From positions 1,581,419 through 1,624,202 of the forward strand of contig BFEA01000167.1 in assembly GCA_003427395.1 (NCBI GenBank): a DNA stretch of 42,784 nt. The letters are read 5' to 3'. The position numbers were made by a program, and so were the translations under genes. The first letter of the stretch is position 1; the number at the start of each line of letters is the position of its first letter. The notes beneath the pieces were generated by a model, which was not told where the DNA came from, searched no databases, and was given only the letters and a program-made list of their open reading frames with translations. The stretch comes from Chara braunii. Its lineage: Eukaryota; Streptophyta; Charophyceae; Charales; Characeae. Shown piece by piece: positions 29,969-42,352 of this stretch.

Positions 29969-31632
29969 ACTTCTAACTGGAATTAACAATGTTATTGCAC
30001 TCACAATAATCGAAACCCCCCATATGACATTTTTCCCCGCCTGATTCTATCAAGAATCGATTAAGGTGGGCATTTTCCTCTCCACCATGTTCTCGCTCCT
30101 TTCCATCTCTAACTTCGAATGCACCCGGTGCTACTCTGTGCCAAGGTTCACCCTCCCTGCTTTGGTCGCCTTCGCGTTTCTCACCTTTGATCTGTCTGCG
30201 CCTCGGTGCAGCGGTCTCTCCAGTCGTTCTTGCTTCTTTCACCTCCAACCTTGCCATGCACGCATCCGGTGCACTTTCCCGTCCGGATTCACTCTCTCTC
30301 TTCGCTACTTTTAGCTCCTCTCCTAAGCCAAGACTTCACGCCCTATCCTCGACACCGATCACCAATCCGTGTGCTAATACAATTGCCACTTGACTGATAC
30401 TGGCAGCGGAACGGTAGTCATGGAAGTCAAAACTCACGAAGAAGTGAGTAATAACTCACCTACTAAACGATCAACCCCGACAGCAGCTGGCACCGACGAG
30501 CACAGCGTATGCCCGACTGTCAAGGTAACTCCAACGCCTTGCTGCATAGGCGGAATGCAGAGCTTGTGGCATCTCTTGCAGTCATGAGCCCTGCGACGCA
30601 GGTCCCGGTACAGACCTTGGTGGTAGTAGCAATATTCGAATATCAGCTTTGAAGCGCGAGGTGGAGGAGGGGTCCTACGTGGCTGGCCACGGTGCCCCTC
30701 CTGCGGCTCCTACTACTGTGTCCTGGTCTACTCCGCCCAGGCTCAGCCCGCCATTCTCTGGGTCCCAACGACCATGCTCACACCCAGATCTTCCGCGGCC
30801 GACTCACGGCCAGTGGCCAGTATACCCACAAAGGGTCCGCACCACTTCGTCAACATCCCGAATACGCGAGGGCCTGTAGGTCAACCAAGGAGGCACCTGC
30901 TCAAGGTCCCCCGCCACGATGGCCACTAAACCCAACGTCGCGTCTGAGTCAAAGAACGACGGAGCAAGATAATAGTGCTACAATAAATAAAAATATTTAG
31001 AAACTTTTAATCGTCAGAATATGACGAGTGAGGGAAAAAGAAAATGCTAGCACCGTTCTGACGCTGCCGACGACAACACCATAGGGGATAGGCCTGCTGA
31101 GCTCCCAACCCCTCGGTCCCTTCGCGCTACTCTGATATCCCCTCGTCATCGCCGGTCGACCTCGATCCCTGAATCTCTCTGGTGAAAGTCCAACGCTGTA
31201 ACCAATAATGCTAGGCCCAAGTCTGGGTCTAGTTTTGACGGACACCTTAGATAAGCGGACGCTGCGCGACGCGCAGATTTTCTCGAAGCTTTTTCAAAGT
31301 CGCCTTATCGTCGATGTCTTCCTCCGTACGCACGCGCAAGTCACAGGTTAGCGCACCAATCACAAGACGGGATCTTTTTAATCTTAGCGTAATCAGAAAT
31401 AAACGTCTGGCCGGCGATCACGCCGGTTCTTCAATCATCAACAATTAAAATCACGCGCGCCTCAAGCCTGCGCGCCCACACACACTCTACTCTAGTCAAC
31501 CAAACATGTCAACGTAAACTGCAGACACTGCCACGCCTTCGCGCGGTATGCTTAAAACTTTTAAACCAAACTTATTTTCTGTCATTTGCAAAAACCAGGG
31601 CGGATACCCTTGTCAGGGTATTTGCACTGACA
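29969..31632. other. Right part of the 7.6-kb insertion, no gene seen
   Basis: Contains the palindrome ATATTCGAATAT (30632-30643) and, at the right end, ATACCC-TTGTCA-GGGTAT (31605-31622), a 6-bp hairpin 10 bp before the terminus. Frames near 30649-30879 and 29973-30257 have no recognisable domain. Confidence 0.4.
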
Positions 31633-32031
31633 CCGTAGAGAACTGAGAGTCCCGAGGAAGGAGGAGCTGAAGGTCCCATGGAAGGTCCAGTTTCAATAGC
31701 AACTATTGATTACTAATGAAACTACCCTCCATCTTCTTACTGCTTCTCCACGTTTGTCTCACTTCTTTTACTAGCTGCTAAGCCTGGGACTTAAGTGCTT
31801 GTTCTACATTGCGATTTGTTCCCAATTGACCGCATTGAGACTATTTGCATGTTTCTGTTGCTGAAGCTTCTCGCATTTTCTGAGTTCATTACAGGTCCTA
31901 TGCTTGTGCTTAGAAAGCATGAACCTGACCGTGGAGTGACCAGCTGCCCGCTAGCAAAGACAATCAGTCAAAGACAAATGCACTGGTGGGGTTCCTGCAA
32001 GACCGAATCTGTCCTAATACTGTGTTTTAAC

Positions 32032-32135
32032 AGGGTTGCCTGGGGTCTACTGTTGCCTATCATGGCCTGCAGAGTGAGTCTGTCCCAGTACAGGGTTGTC
32101 AGGGTTGCCTGGTGTCTACTGTAGCCTATCATGGA
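32032..32135. repeat. 69-bp tandem duplication
   Basis: AGGGTTGCCTGGGGTCTACTG and AGGGTTGCCTGGTGTCTACTG start near 32032 and 32101. Both continue into CCTATCATGG. Confidence 0.85.
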
Positions 32136-34488
<2,353 letters not shown>

Positions 34489-34563
34489 AGTTGAGGGCCA
34501 CACAACCCTCACAAGAATAATGCTAAAACACTTGAGGGCCGAATTCGGAGAGTTGAGGGCCAC
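34489..34563. repeat. 52-bp spaced direct repeat
   Basis: GAATTCGGAGAGTTGAGGGC starts at 34489 and 34541, each followed by CAC. Confidence 0.9.
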
Positions 34564-34718
34564 GGTGTTAAATAATTCCTGAGGGTGTTGCTGGCGGCGC
34601 ATAATAAATGCTGGTTGGCCATCAATTGCAGGTATCTGTAGTGACGGACGCGGCATGTGGCATACTGATACCACACGGGCCCCAGTTAGGGCCCGGTTCT
34701 GTAGTAGGCACGGTTTAG

Positions 34719-35718
34719 GCCTAGGTACCAGGTCACGACGGTCCCAGACAGGCCCAGGTAGGCCTAGGAACTGTCGGTTCAGTTTAGGGTCCAGTAGGCC
34801 TCGTTTAGACCCCACCAGACCCAACGGTTAGTTGGAGAGGCAAGGTTCCGGTCCATCGGTAGGACCGGCCGGCGGTGCAGTTTAGGCGCCAATGATTCAG
34901 ATTTCGAAATCGGATCTGAAACATTGGCCCCAATCAACGGTCCAGACCCGAAGGCACTCAGTAGGACTGAGGCTGACCCAGCACTACATAAGCTGGGTAC
35001 CAGCCTCAGTCAGGTAGGTTAGTAGAGACAGGAGGTTAGTCTACGCGGTAGTCTTCAGGATTAGTGCAGTGCTTCAGCATTAGCAGGATTAGCGCAGAGC
35101 GGCAGCGTTAGCATGAGCAGCGAGGAGAGAGCAAGCACGGCGGCGAGAAGACATCAGCGCAGCAGTCGGAACAGCGCCAGCCACCGTCCCAGCCCGCGGC
35201 CCAGCGCCAGCCTTCTGGCGCCTAGGTACCAGGTCACGACGGTTCCAGACAGGTCCAGGTAGGCCTAGGAACCGTCGGTTCAGTATAACGTCCGGTAGGC
35301 GTCGTTTAGACCCCACCAGACCCAACGGTTAGTTGGAGAGGCAAGGTACCGGTCCATCGGTAGGACCGGCCGGCGGTGCAGTTTAGGCGCCAATGATTCA
35401 GATTTTGAAATCGGATCTGAAACGTTGGGCCCAATCAACGGTCCAGACCCGAAGGCACTCAGTAGGACTGAGGCCGACCCAGCACTACATAAGCTGGGTA
35501 CCAGCCTCAGTCAGGTAGGTTAGTAGAGACAGGAGGTTAGTCTACGTGTTAGTCTTCAGGATTAGCGCAGCGCTTCAGCATTAGCAGGATTAGCGCAGCG
35601 CGGCAGCGTTAGCATGAGCAGCGAGGAGAGAGCAAGCACGGTGGCGAGAAGGCATCAGCGCAGCAGTTGGAACAGCGCCAGCCACCGGCCCAGCCCGCGG
35701 CCCAGCGCCAGCCTTCTG
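34719..35718. repeat. 501-bp tandem duplication with promoter-like content
   Basis: Two nearly identical 501-bp units start at 34719 and 35220 (GCCTAGGTACCAGGTCACGA) and end CAGCCTTCTG. Each has an inverted repeat of 14-bp arms (34889-34902 with 34914-34927, CCAATGATTCAGAT and its partner). About 75-85 bp later comes CACTACATAAGCTGGGTACC, a TATA-like segment set between CCAGC and GCTGG. A GC-rich block follows. This could be a duplicated promoter/leader of a gene or LTR. No coding sequence follows that I recognise. Confidence 0.85.
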
Positions 35719-36398
35719 CAGCGCCATAGCCACCGGATCAGGTACCAGGGAGAAAGGCCTTGCCTTCTCTCCCTCTGTTTCCTCCGCCGCTCTCTCCCTC
35801 CCTCTCTCTCCCTCTCCTCCTACCTTCTAAGTCTAAGTCTACTCCTGGGTTCTCCTACGGAACTACTACGGGATGAAGGATGGTTACGAGTTCTGATGAT
35901 ATTGGAGACAGCAACAGTGAGACTGTAGGTTGAGGACTACTCTTGGGATCTGATTTCATCTACCTCTGAAGATGTACCTTGACATTGTGAGATCGATATC
36001 TGAGACACTGTGAGACTCTGTGTTTGCGACATTTCGGATTTGCGCTACTCTTGACATTTCAAGATACCATCTTTGGAAATATTGAGTTGACGTCATCTTG
36101 CCTCTCCTCCTCCCTTCATCTCTCGTCTCCCTCCATTCATTTGTGTATGGAATCGCCCCGGCCTTTTTTTCTATGTCCCAGGCCAGGGCTTTCACACCAC
36201 TGATGTATGATTGAGAGTGTTCGATTGCAGTCCGAGTCAGGTCAGAGTCAGTCCATGGGTATCAACTCTTTTGCTGTATTTGTATTAACTCTGTATTATC
36301 TGGTCGGTTCTGGAAATCTGCCCCATACTTATGACTATGTTGCATGAGTATGCAACACGGAGGGAAGGGAAGTAGACGGACTCCGTTAGATAGGCCAA
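35719..36398. other. Anonymous stretch with pyrimidine-rich tract
   Basis: CTCCCTCTCTCTCC-type tract at 35758-35825. No gene or clear element boundary seen. Confidence 0.4.
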
Positions 36399-37240
36399 GT
36401 GTTGAGGGTAACTGACACATCCCCAGTTGGGCAATGTGTATGGAGCCAAGGATCCGCAATGTGATGAAAAGGACTGGATGGACGATGCAATGTCAGTGAA
36501 ACATCAACAAGCAATGTACATCCCCATACATACAAAACGGCACAAAGTAGTGCAGTGGAAGACTCAAAGATAAGTCCTGACCTGACTGGGACTGACGCGA
36601 TATCCCATCATACACCACACATGTGAAAGGAGGAGGAGGAGGGACCGCACACATAGAAGACAGGTCCCTCATTGTATACGCACATGGGGGAGACACCACG
36701 GATGAGAGATGGGGGGAGAGGCGAGACGAAGATGGAGGCGAGGGAGAAGACCAAGATCGCGATAGCGAAGTCCCAAGAATAGTCCCATGCCGAATGTCCA
36801 ATCAATGTCTGCCTCAAAAATGTCGGGTAGGATCCTGGGCGCTATGCCCGCTGTAACCTCTGCCTGTATTGTCTGCCTGTAACCTCTCTCTCTCTATCTG
36901 AAGAAGTAGAAGTAGAAGAAGAAGAAGAAGAAGAAAGGAGGAGGACGAAGGAGGAAGGACGAGGAAGGTGGGAGACGAGAGGGAGACTGAAGAAGAAGAA
37001 GAAGGTGTCGTCTTCCTCGCTGTCTCACCTGAAGGTGGGGGCTGCCATACTGATGGTCGAACGCCGTCGTGTGCAGGTGGCGTGCGCGGGGAGTCCCAGC
37101 TATGGCACCGGGTAAGTCCCCCCCTTACTGCAGGTATGGCCTCCTCCCCTCTGCCTTCCTATCCTCTACTACCAACCTCGCAGCGCAGCGCCAAACCAGC
37201 AGCGTGTCGCTCAAGAAGTGAGCTACCGAACACTCGTGGT
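36399..37240. repeat. Possible LTR-like fragment related in layout to the 8.3-9.8 kb solo LTR
   Basis: Begins TGTTGAGGGTAAC. It shares with the solo LTR the ordered words AGTGCAGTGGAAG (AGTGCAGCGGAAG there), a CT run, GAAGAAG run, GAAGGTGG, AGCTATGGCACC...GGTAAGTC and CTCCTAC...AGCGC. Overall alignment is poor and no target duplication was found. Treat as a hint only. Confidence 0.3.
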
Positions 37241-37570
37241 CAATAGGTGGTGTCATTTTCGGCGAATTTTTCACCGAAACTTCCATATTTCCCTGAATAT
37301 TTGCTTTTTTTTTGTTTTGTTTTTGTGTCTGATATGTATAAGCTTTAGGGTATATCTGTATTCAGTTTCGGCGTATTTGGACGAGTAATGAAAAAGTTGG
37401 CAAAAACACCAAATTCGGGAAACATTTTGGCGAACTTTGAAATCTACTTTGACCAGGGTTTTATAGTGCTGTTCAATTTTTTTTTCCCGTTTTTTTTTAC
37501 CTGTTTGTTTCTTTTTATGTTTTTATTATGAGCCTGCATAGTTTGTTTGCAAAAGTTTCGACGACATTGC
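37241..37570. other. AT-rich stretch with a short hairpin
   Basis: TTTTCGG...CCGAAA (37256-37279) forms a 6-bp stem. Poly-T runs lie at 37304-37325 and 37480-37500. Possibly a separate insertion. No gene. Confidence 0.35.
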
Positions 37571-38013
37571 TTGTAGTGATGCAGCGAACCCCCCGAATTT
37601 TGGGCCTTCCACTAACCGCGTGTCACCGTGGCCCAGCTATATACAGCACTGGGCCCTACTGGGTGAGCTGCAGCGTGGCCTTAAACGGCCCGCACGGTCG
37701 GGGCCCCTACCGGGTGTCCAGACTGTGCTGCTGATGCAGCAAGGCGCAAACATGTGCCTGGCCTCTTCCGGCCCTGCCTCTGGTGCACCCAGCCCAAGGT
37801 CGTGCCTTGGGGACTGCAAGTCCAAAACGACATCCGAACAGACAAAAAAAGGCCAGCAAATAAATAAATGAGTGCTGGCTCAAGCTGTGCCTGTGGCCTA
37901 AAGGCCGCCGTGGGCCCCCAGGGCGCGTGTCAGATGGGCACACGGCCTGGGGGCCCCTCAGCAACCGTTGGGCCCCTTTAAATGGGGCCTGTGTGCAGGC
38001 GCAGCATGTAACA
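37571..38013 (-). mobile_element. Head of the 3' LTR of Ty3/gypsy element 2
   Basis: On the minus strand, the polypurine tract AAGGAGAGGGGGA (38014-38026) is followed directly by TGTTACATGCTGCG, as expected at a 3' LTR start. The LTR contains GGCCCC-TTTAAAT-GGGGCC (37970-37988). Its far end could not be located, so the left boundary is arbitrary. The start differs from the LTR of element 1, so this is another family. Confidence 0.55.
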
Positions 38014-38024
38014 TCCCCCTCTCC

Positions 38025-38419
38025 TTATGAAGTCGAGCTGGGTCGAGGGCGAAGCTGACGATCTGAAGGTGGAACTTGGACGCGAGCGTGACGTGGAGCC
38101 AAAGGTGCCGACTTGCCTTGCAACTTGCGTTCGTAGCATGTGAGAACATCGGGAGTTGTTGATTGAAGTTCTGCACGGGTCAACCAACATTCGGCTTTAT
38201 GGCTGCAGTAAGAAAAGCGTACCAAGTAATCGGTCGGCCTGTTGCCGTAGCGTCGCTGGGAGATGATGTCTCCAACCACTTGAAAACCATCCATAGAGGG
38301 TGGGTCTTGCGATCGTCGCCCAGGGGAAGTAAATAGAGCTCACTTGGAACAATGAAAGACCGGGTAGACGGGCAAGTGGGCGGGTACCTTAATGACGAAT
38401 GAAGGTCCTTCGGGTGCAT
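38025..38419 (-). pseudogene. Chromodomain-like C-terminus of element 2
   Basis: The minus-strand frame 38025-38294 has GFQVVGDIISQRRYGNRPTD, YLVRFSYCSHKAECWLTRAE and PDVLTCYERKLQG. This is the chromodomain-like end of a chromoviral integrase, with its hydrophobic and Trp positions present. The preceding segment (38294-38419) shows YPVFHCSK-type text only after a frameshift. The frame runs into the polypurine tract, which is the usual layout. Confidence 0.75.
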
Positions 38420-38775
38420 CCGTAGCGGGTGCCACGATCAGCCAGGGCCCCATCCATTCGGGAGGAGCTTGCAAGGCTGAATTTCGCGGCGGAGACCCAT
38501 ACGAGGTCACCGACGTGGAATGGACAAGGAAGATGCTGACGATTGGCCTGGTGGCTCATGCGTTGCTGCGTCTTTGACATCTGGTTGCGTGCCTTGACAA
38601 GTAGCTCTTGCATCCAACGCAAGAAAAGAAGATGGTCGTCGCTCTCGGCCGCCCGTGGGATGATCATGTCCAATGGAGAAGTGATCGGCGAGCCATGCTC
38701 AAATTCAAAGGGCGAGATCCCGATAGCCAGATGAATGGACGAGTTGTATGCCAACTCGACATCCGGCAGCTGCGG
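38389..38775 (-). pseudogene. Integrase C-terminal part of element 2
   Basis: On the minus strand: LPDVELAYNSSIHLAIGISP, FEFEHGSPITSPLD, then a basic stretch ending CPFHVGDLVWVSAAKFSL. This is the segment after the catalytic core, through the GDLVWV region. Immediately upstream the sequence jumps to RNase H, so the zinc-binding motif and the whole D-D-E core are absent. The end is frameshifted near 38460. Confidence 0.8.
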
Positions 38776-39330
38776 ACGAAGTTGTCCCGCAAGTCGTCGT
38801 CGATCTGGAAGGTCGAGTAGACTACGGTGCAATGATCCAGACGCTGTGAGAGAGCATCCGCAAAACGGTTTGACTTTCTTGGAATGTGATCGGGAAAGAA
38901 GTCAAACTGGTCGATGAAAGCCATCCAACGGGCGATGGTGTTGTTGACCGTGTCTTGGGTCTTGTAGAAGACCAACGGATTGTTATTCGTAACCCATCGG
39001 AATTGACTTCGGCCAAGAAGAAAATGCCGCCATCGCTTGAGTGCGTGGACGAAGGCTCGTAGCTCCTGCTTCCGTGCATCGTCGATGGAGTGCACAACGG
39101 GCACTTTCTTGCTGAAATATTCGACCGGGTGCCAATCCACACCATCGTGTTGTTCGAGGACGGTGCCAATGCCATAGCCGAACGCATCGGTAGTGACGTG
39201 TGTTGGCAATAGCAGGTCGTAGATGTGCAAGATCTCCGACAAAACAACTTTGAGGGCCAAAAATGAACCCCGCTCATCCTCATTGAAGTCGAATGGCCAA
39301 TCCTCGCATTGAAGCTTGGCCAAGGTGGCC
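38776..39330 (-). pseudogene. RNase H of element 2
   Basis: The minus-strand frame has LQCEDWPFDFNEDERGSFLA, HVTTDAFGYGIGTVLEQHDG, WHPVEYFSKKVP, ELRAFVHALKRWRHFLLGRS and KSNRFADALSQR. The first Asp (TTDA) is kept. VTNNNPLVF replaces the expected VTDNN, so a catalytic Asp is Asn. The domain ends at DLRDNFVRSC, where the sequence is fused out of frame to integrase C-terminal sequence (junction near 38770-38780). Confidence 0.9.
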
Positions 39331-39389
39331 GCGATCTTCGAATAACCTTTGATAAAACACTGGTAGTAGCCGGCAAGGCCTAGGAGCGA

Positions 39390-40229
39390 TCAGACATCCC
39401 TGATGTTCCTCGGCTTCACCCACTCTTGGACAGCTTCTTGTCCGATAACGGACTGATGCCCTCCGCTGTGACAAAATGGTCTAAGTATTCCAGCTCTTGC
39501 CGAACAAATTCGCACTTGTCGTGGTTGGCTTTGTACTTGACGCAGCGGAGCGTCTCCAACACTTCGAAGGAGCTCAAGATGATCCTCCAAGCTCCGGCTA
39601 TAGACGAGAATGCCGTCCAAGTAGACCAGCACGAAGAGGTCCAACATCCAACAAAACTCGTTGGTCATTGCCGCTTGAAAGGTCGCGGGGGCATTGGTGA
39701 GGCCAAAAGGCATTGCCACCCACTCAAAATGCCCGTACCGCGTCTTGAAAGCGGACTTATAGCGATCATTCGGGCGTATTGAAATCTGATGATAGCCCGA
39801 CTTCAAGTCCAACTTGGAAAAGTACTTCACGCCGCCCAAACGCTCAAGAAGATTGTTGATACGAGGAAGAGGCCCCACATTCTTAACGGTTTGCACGTTG
39901 AGCTTACGGTAGTCGATGCACAATCGTAGATCCTTGTTCTTCTTTGGTATGAAGAGAACCGGCACACCATATGGTGAGCTGCTAGGGCAGATCCAGGTAT
40001 TGTCCAACAGATCATCGAGTTGCGCGCGGAGGACTGCGAGCTCCTCCTCGCTCATGCGATAGATGCAACCTTTCGGCGGCACGGCAACGGCCTGAAGAAT
40101 GATCTCGTGAGAGATCGACCGATCCGGCACCACACCGGTAGGTGACTCGAAGATGTTGGCGAACTCGTTAAGCAAATGCACCACACGGGGGTCCGAAGAC
40201 AAGTCCACGGGTGAAGAGTCGGCTACCAC
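39390..40229 (-). pseudogene. Reverse transcriptase of element 2 (YLDG active site)
   Basis: A 279-residue open frame on the minus strand, the longest convincing coding stretch in the window. It carries VPPKGCIYRMSEEELAVLRA, SSPYGVPVLFIPKKNKDLRL, CIDYRKLNVQTVKNVGPLPR, YFSKLDLKSGYHQISIRPND, FKTRYGHFEWVAMPFGLTNA and FVLVYLDGILVYSRSLEDHL. The last is the catalytic box: the second Asp of YLDD is Gly (codon at 39612-39614), which should abolish polymerisation. After HLELLR the frame shifts (about 39545), and the remaining residues are out-of-frame text. One in-frame stop (about 40245) separates it from protease. Confidence 0.93.
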
Positions 40230-40244
40230 GACGGTTCGTAGAAA

Positions 40245-40690
40245 TCATAGGCCTATCTCGTCGGGCTGCTCGTAAGCGCAAGTGGCCCGGAATGACTTGG
40301 CCTTCACAACTTGGCACTGGATCGAAGGGTGGGGAAGAGGAATTGTACACAACACCTCAGCGCCAAAGGCGTTGCGAACGGTAAGAGTGCGTCGATGGAA
40401 GTTGACTGTATGATCCGCACTTGCAAGCCAAGGGATCCCCAAAAGGATATCGAAGTCTGTGTCCAAGACGTCGAACGTCACCGGTTCCTCATGCATGAGG
40501 TGCGAAATATACCGGTACGGCCTCGATGTAATGGTCGATAAGTTGTTGCGTCCTTCTGCTGCCAACTTGATCCCCTTCGGGACTGCCTTCCTCCGAACTT
40601 GTGCGCCAAGGCCAGCCCTTTGAATAAGGCTTGGCTCATGAAATTGCGAGTCGCGCCACTATCCAGCAAAGCGCTGCAGGGAGTATTACC
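40245..40690 (-). pseudogene. Aspartic protease of element 2, frameshifted
   Basis: On the minus strand: TPCSALLDSGATRNFMSQAL (about 40690-40630) contains an intact Asp-Ser-Gly-Ala-Thr active site. A frameshift follows. The second frame (40565-40245) has SHLMHEEPVTFDVLDTDFDI, LLGIPWLASADHTVNFHRRT and VRNAFGAEVL, the end of a retroviral-type protease. A TGA separates it from RT. Upstream, Gag-linker-like sequence runs only to 40812, where another element's LTR cuts it off. Confidence 0.82.
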
Positions 40691-40807
40691 TACTGCTCCT
40701 TACATTATTGTTGCATATGAGCGTGGTTTAAAATAACAAGTGGGACCCGGCAGGCTACGCGTGCAGGAAACACTCCTTCCTCTTGACAATTCCCTACCCA
40801 AAAAGAG

Positions 40808-40812
40808 CGGTG
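40808..40812. repeat. Candidate target duplication of the younger element
   Basis: CGGTG abuts the LTR end TGTTACGATCC. If this is a 5-bp target duplication, the same CGGTG should follow the other LTR outside the window. Confidence 0.35.
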
Positions 40813-40920
40813 TGTTACGATCCTGGTCATTTCCCAAGTGCAAATTCACAATGAAAGACAATGCCACCCAATTGCGAAAGAAATGAAAGCACTTGCAAAG
40901 AGATAAAGACCAGAGGAGAG

Positions 40921-40944
40921 GTAAAGAAGAAGAAGAAGAAGAAG

Positions 40945-40974
<30 letters not shown>
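40921..40974. repeat. (GAA)n microsatellite
   Basis: About 16 GAA units inside the LTR. Corresponding positions of the other two LTR copies have TTCTTC runs in their orientation. Confidence 0.95.
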
Positions 40975-40976
<2 letters not shown>

Positions 40977-41224
40977 CACCAGCAAGACCAATGACAATTT
41001 CCCCCTTCTCTCTTTCCACCTTCCTCCTCCTCCTCCTCTTCACCAATCTTATTCTTCTCTCAATAATAATAATAACAATGAATGGATGAACCAGAATCAA
41101 TATCCGAAGTTCCCTCTTAGTGCTGACTCAACTCATCAACGACAACAACAACAACAACAAGTCCACCATAGCTATGGCTTCCCTCCTTCAACCTCCTCTC
41201 TCATGCATAGGCTATGGCAGACTA

Positions 41225-41325
41225 CCCCCAAGCAGCTAGGGTGCTGCGCTGATGTCCAAGGGACAACCCAAGCAGCTATGGTGCTGCGCTGATGTCCAAA
41301 GGACTACCCAAAGCAGCTATGCTGC
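41225..41325. repeat. 40-bp tandem repeat in the LTR
   Basis: AGCAGCTAGGGTGCTGCGCT and GATGTCCAA, starting at 41231, 41271 and 41312 (partial). Confidence 0.85.
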
Positions 41326-42037
41326 TGCTGACTTGGTCCGCAATGCTTGACTCTGACTCGAGCTTCCTTAGTGCCGCACTACCCCAACTGGGGCCTTCCA
41401 GATGCAGCGCCCAACAAGGTAATGAAGATGGTGTCTACCATAGCCAGGTAAGTGCCTCGCCACTCTCTCCCTTAACCTCCTTCTTCCTCCTCCTCACACT
41501 GGGCTGCTCGCCATAGCCAGGGTGAGCGCCCAGCTGCCTTCACCTCCACCCAGCGCTGTAGCAGACCAGCGCTAGCGCTCCAGCAGTATGTCGCCAATCC
41601 TTGCATACCGCAAATGAGAAAGAGCTCTTTGCTCTTCCTGAAGATACCGGCCTCCTGGGCGGTGACTTCCTAGGCCAAGCGGCCTCCCAGCAACCGGTAC
41701 CTCCTCCATTTCGGAGGGAAACATCATTGCAGGCTCTGTTATTGTCCGGACAGGCCCTAGACCCGGGCTACTTGGACTGGTACCGGCCTACCTCTAGCCT
41801 ACCGCTACTGGGCCTCTAAAAATGCCAACTTTTTGTCTTCTTCTGCTCGGCCTCCAGTACCCGACACTCATACCACTACTCGAGTGGTACCGACCTACCT
41901 GCTCTAAGTGTCGCGTACCCCACCGCTACTTGAGTGTTTACCCCCCTGCAACCCTCACAATCACGGCCACAGGTAAGTATCGGCCCGACGGGCCTTGCAA
42001 CCACAAGTGCCCTTGCGGGTCACACACACACACACAC

Positions 42038-42145
42038 CCAACCGGCAAGCACTCAGACAGGCATGCAAACCAGCAGGCACGCACACACACAACCGACAAG
42101 CACTTCAGACAGGCATGCAAACCAGCAGGCACGCACACACATAGA
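42038..42145. repeat. ~52-bp tandem repeat in the LTR
   Basis: ACCGGCAAGCAC...CAGACAGGCATGCAAACCAG and CAGGCACGCACACACA occur twice (42041 and 42092). An adjacent (CA)n run precedes them at 42020-42037. Confidence 0.85.
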
Positions 42146-42251
42146 CTTAGGACCACAGCAGAATGCGGGAATCACAACAAGGCATTCATTCCAGTGACAA
42201 ATCCCAAAAATCAGCAGTGTTCTCAGTCTGTGTTTTTGGCGGGTCATTACA

Positions 42252-42264
42252 TTACTCCCCTCTC
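42252..42264 (-). promoter_or_regulatory. Polypurine tract of the younger element
   Basis: On the minus strand GAGAGGGGAGTAA directly precedes the LTR start. Nearly the same as the tract at 17857-17869 in element 1. Confidence 0.85.
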
Positions 42265-42352
42265 GAGAGCGAGGTCCCTTCGAGTGAGTAAGTCAGTCAG
42301 AGTCAGCACAGAATGCGTCATAGGAGTACATCAGAAAGAGAGACTTAGTCAA

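Larger units (their letters stand above)
24013..31632. mobile_element. Unclassified 7.6-kb insertion, possible LTR-element derivative
   Basis: The block starts TGTCGAGCTC and ends TTTGCACTGACA. CCGT abuts both ends (24009-24012 and 31633-31636), inside a GAAGGTCCCG repeat tract found on both sides. TG...CA termini fit an LTR-type element, but I could not find matching LTRs, a pol gene, or inverted terminal repeats beyond TGTC/GACA. The interior holds tandem arrays and a hairpin array of the kind found in hypervariable 3' untranslated regions of plant LTR elements. A non-autonomous derivative read on the minus strand is my best guess. Confidence 0.45.
38013..40812 (-). mobile_element. Ty3/gypsy chromoviral element 2 (dead, 5' truncated)
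   Basis: Order on the minus strand: Gag-linker end, protease, RT, RNase H, integrase C-terminus, chromodomain, polypurine tract, LTR. The wording of RT and RNase H differs from element 1, so it is a separate lineage. Stops, frameshifts, the YLDG change and the integrase-core deletion make it inactive. Its 5' part should lie beyond the younger element that interrupts it at 40812/40813. Confidence 0.85.
40813..42251 (-). mobile_element. Complete 3' LTR (1439 bp) of a younger Ty3/gypsy element
   Basis: Read on the minus strand it starts TGTAATGACCCGCC at 42251 and ends CCAGGATCGTAACA at 40813. Ends and layout match both LTRs of element 1, and it is uninterrupted. It contains a (GAA)n run, tandem arrays near 41225-41325 and 42038-42145, and CAA/ATA triplet runs. 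The polypurine tract and integrase C-terminus lie directly upstream. Confidence 0.88.

Noticed and set aside
35614-35928. Plus-strand frame after the 501-bp duplication
   Set aside because: Composition follows CT-rich and GC-rich repeats. No domain, and the duplicated upstream copy has a different continuation.
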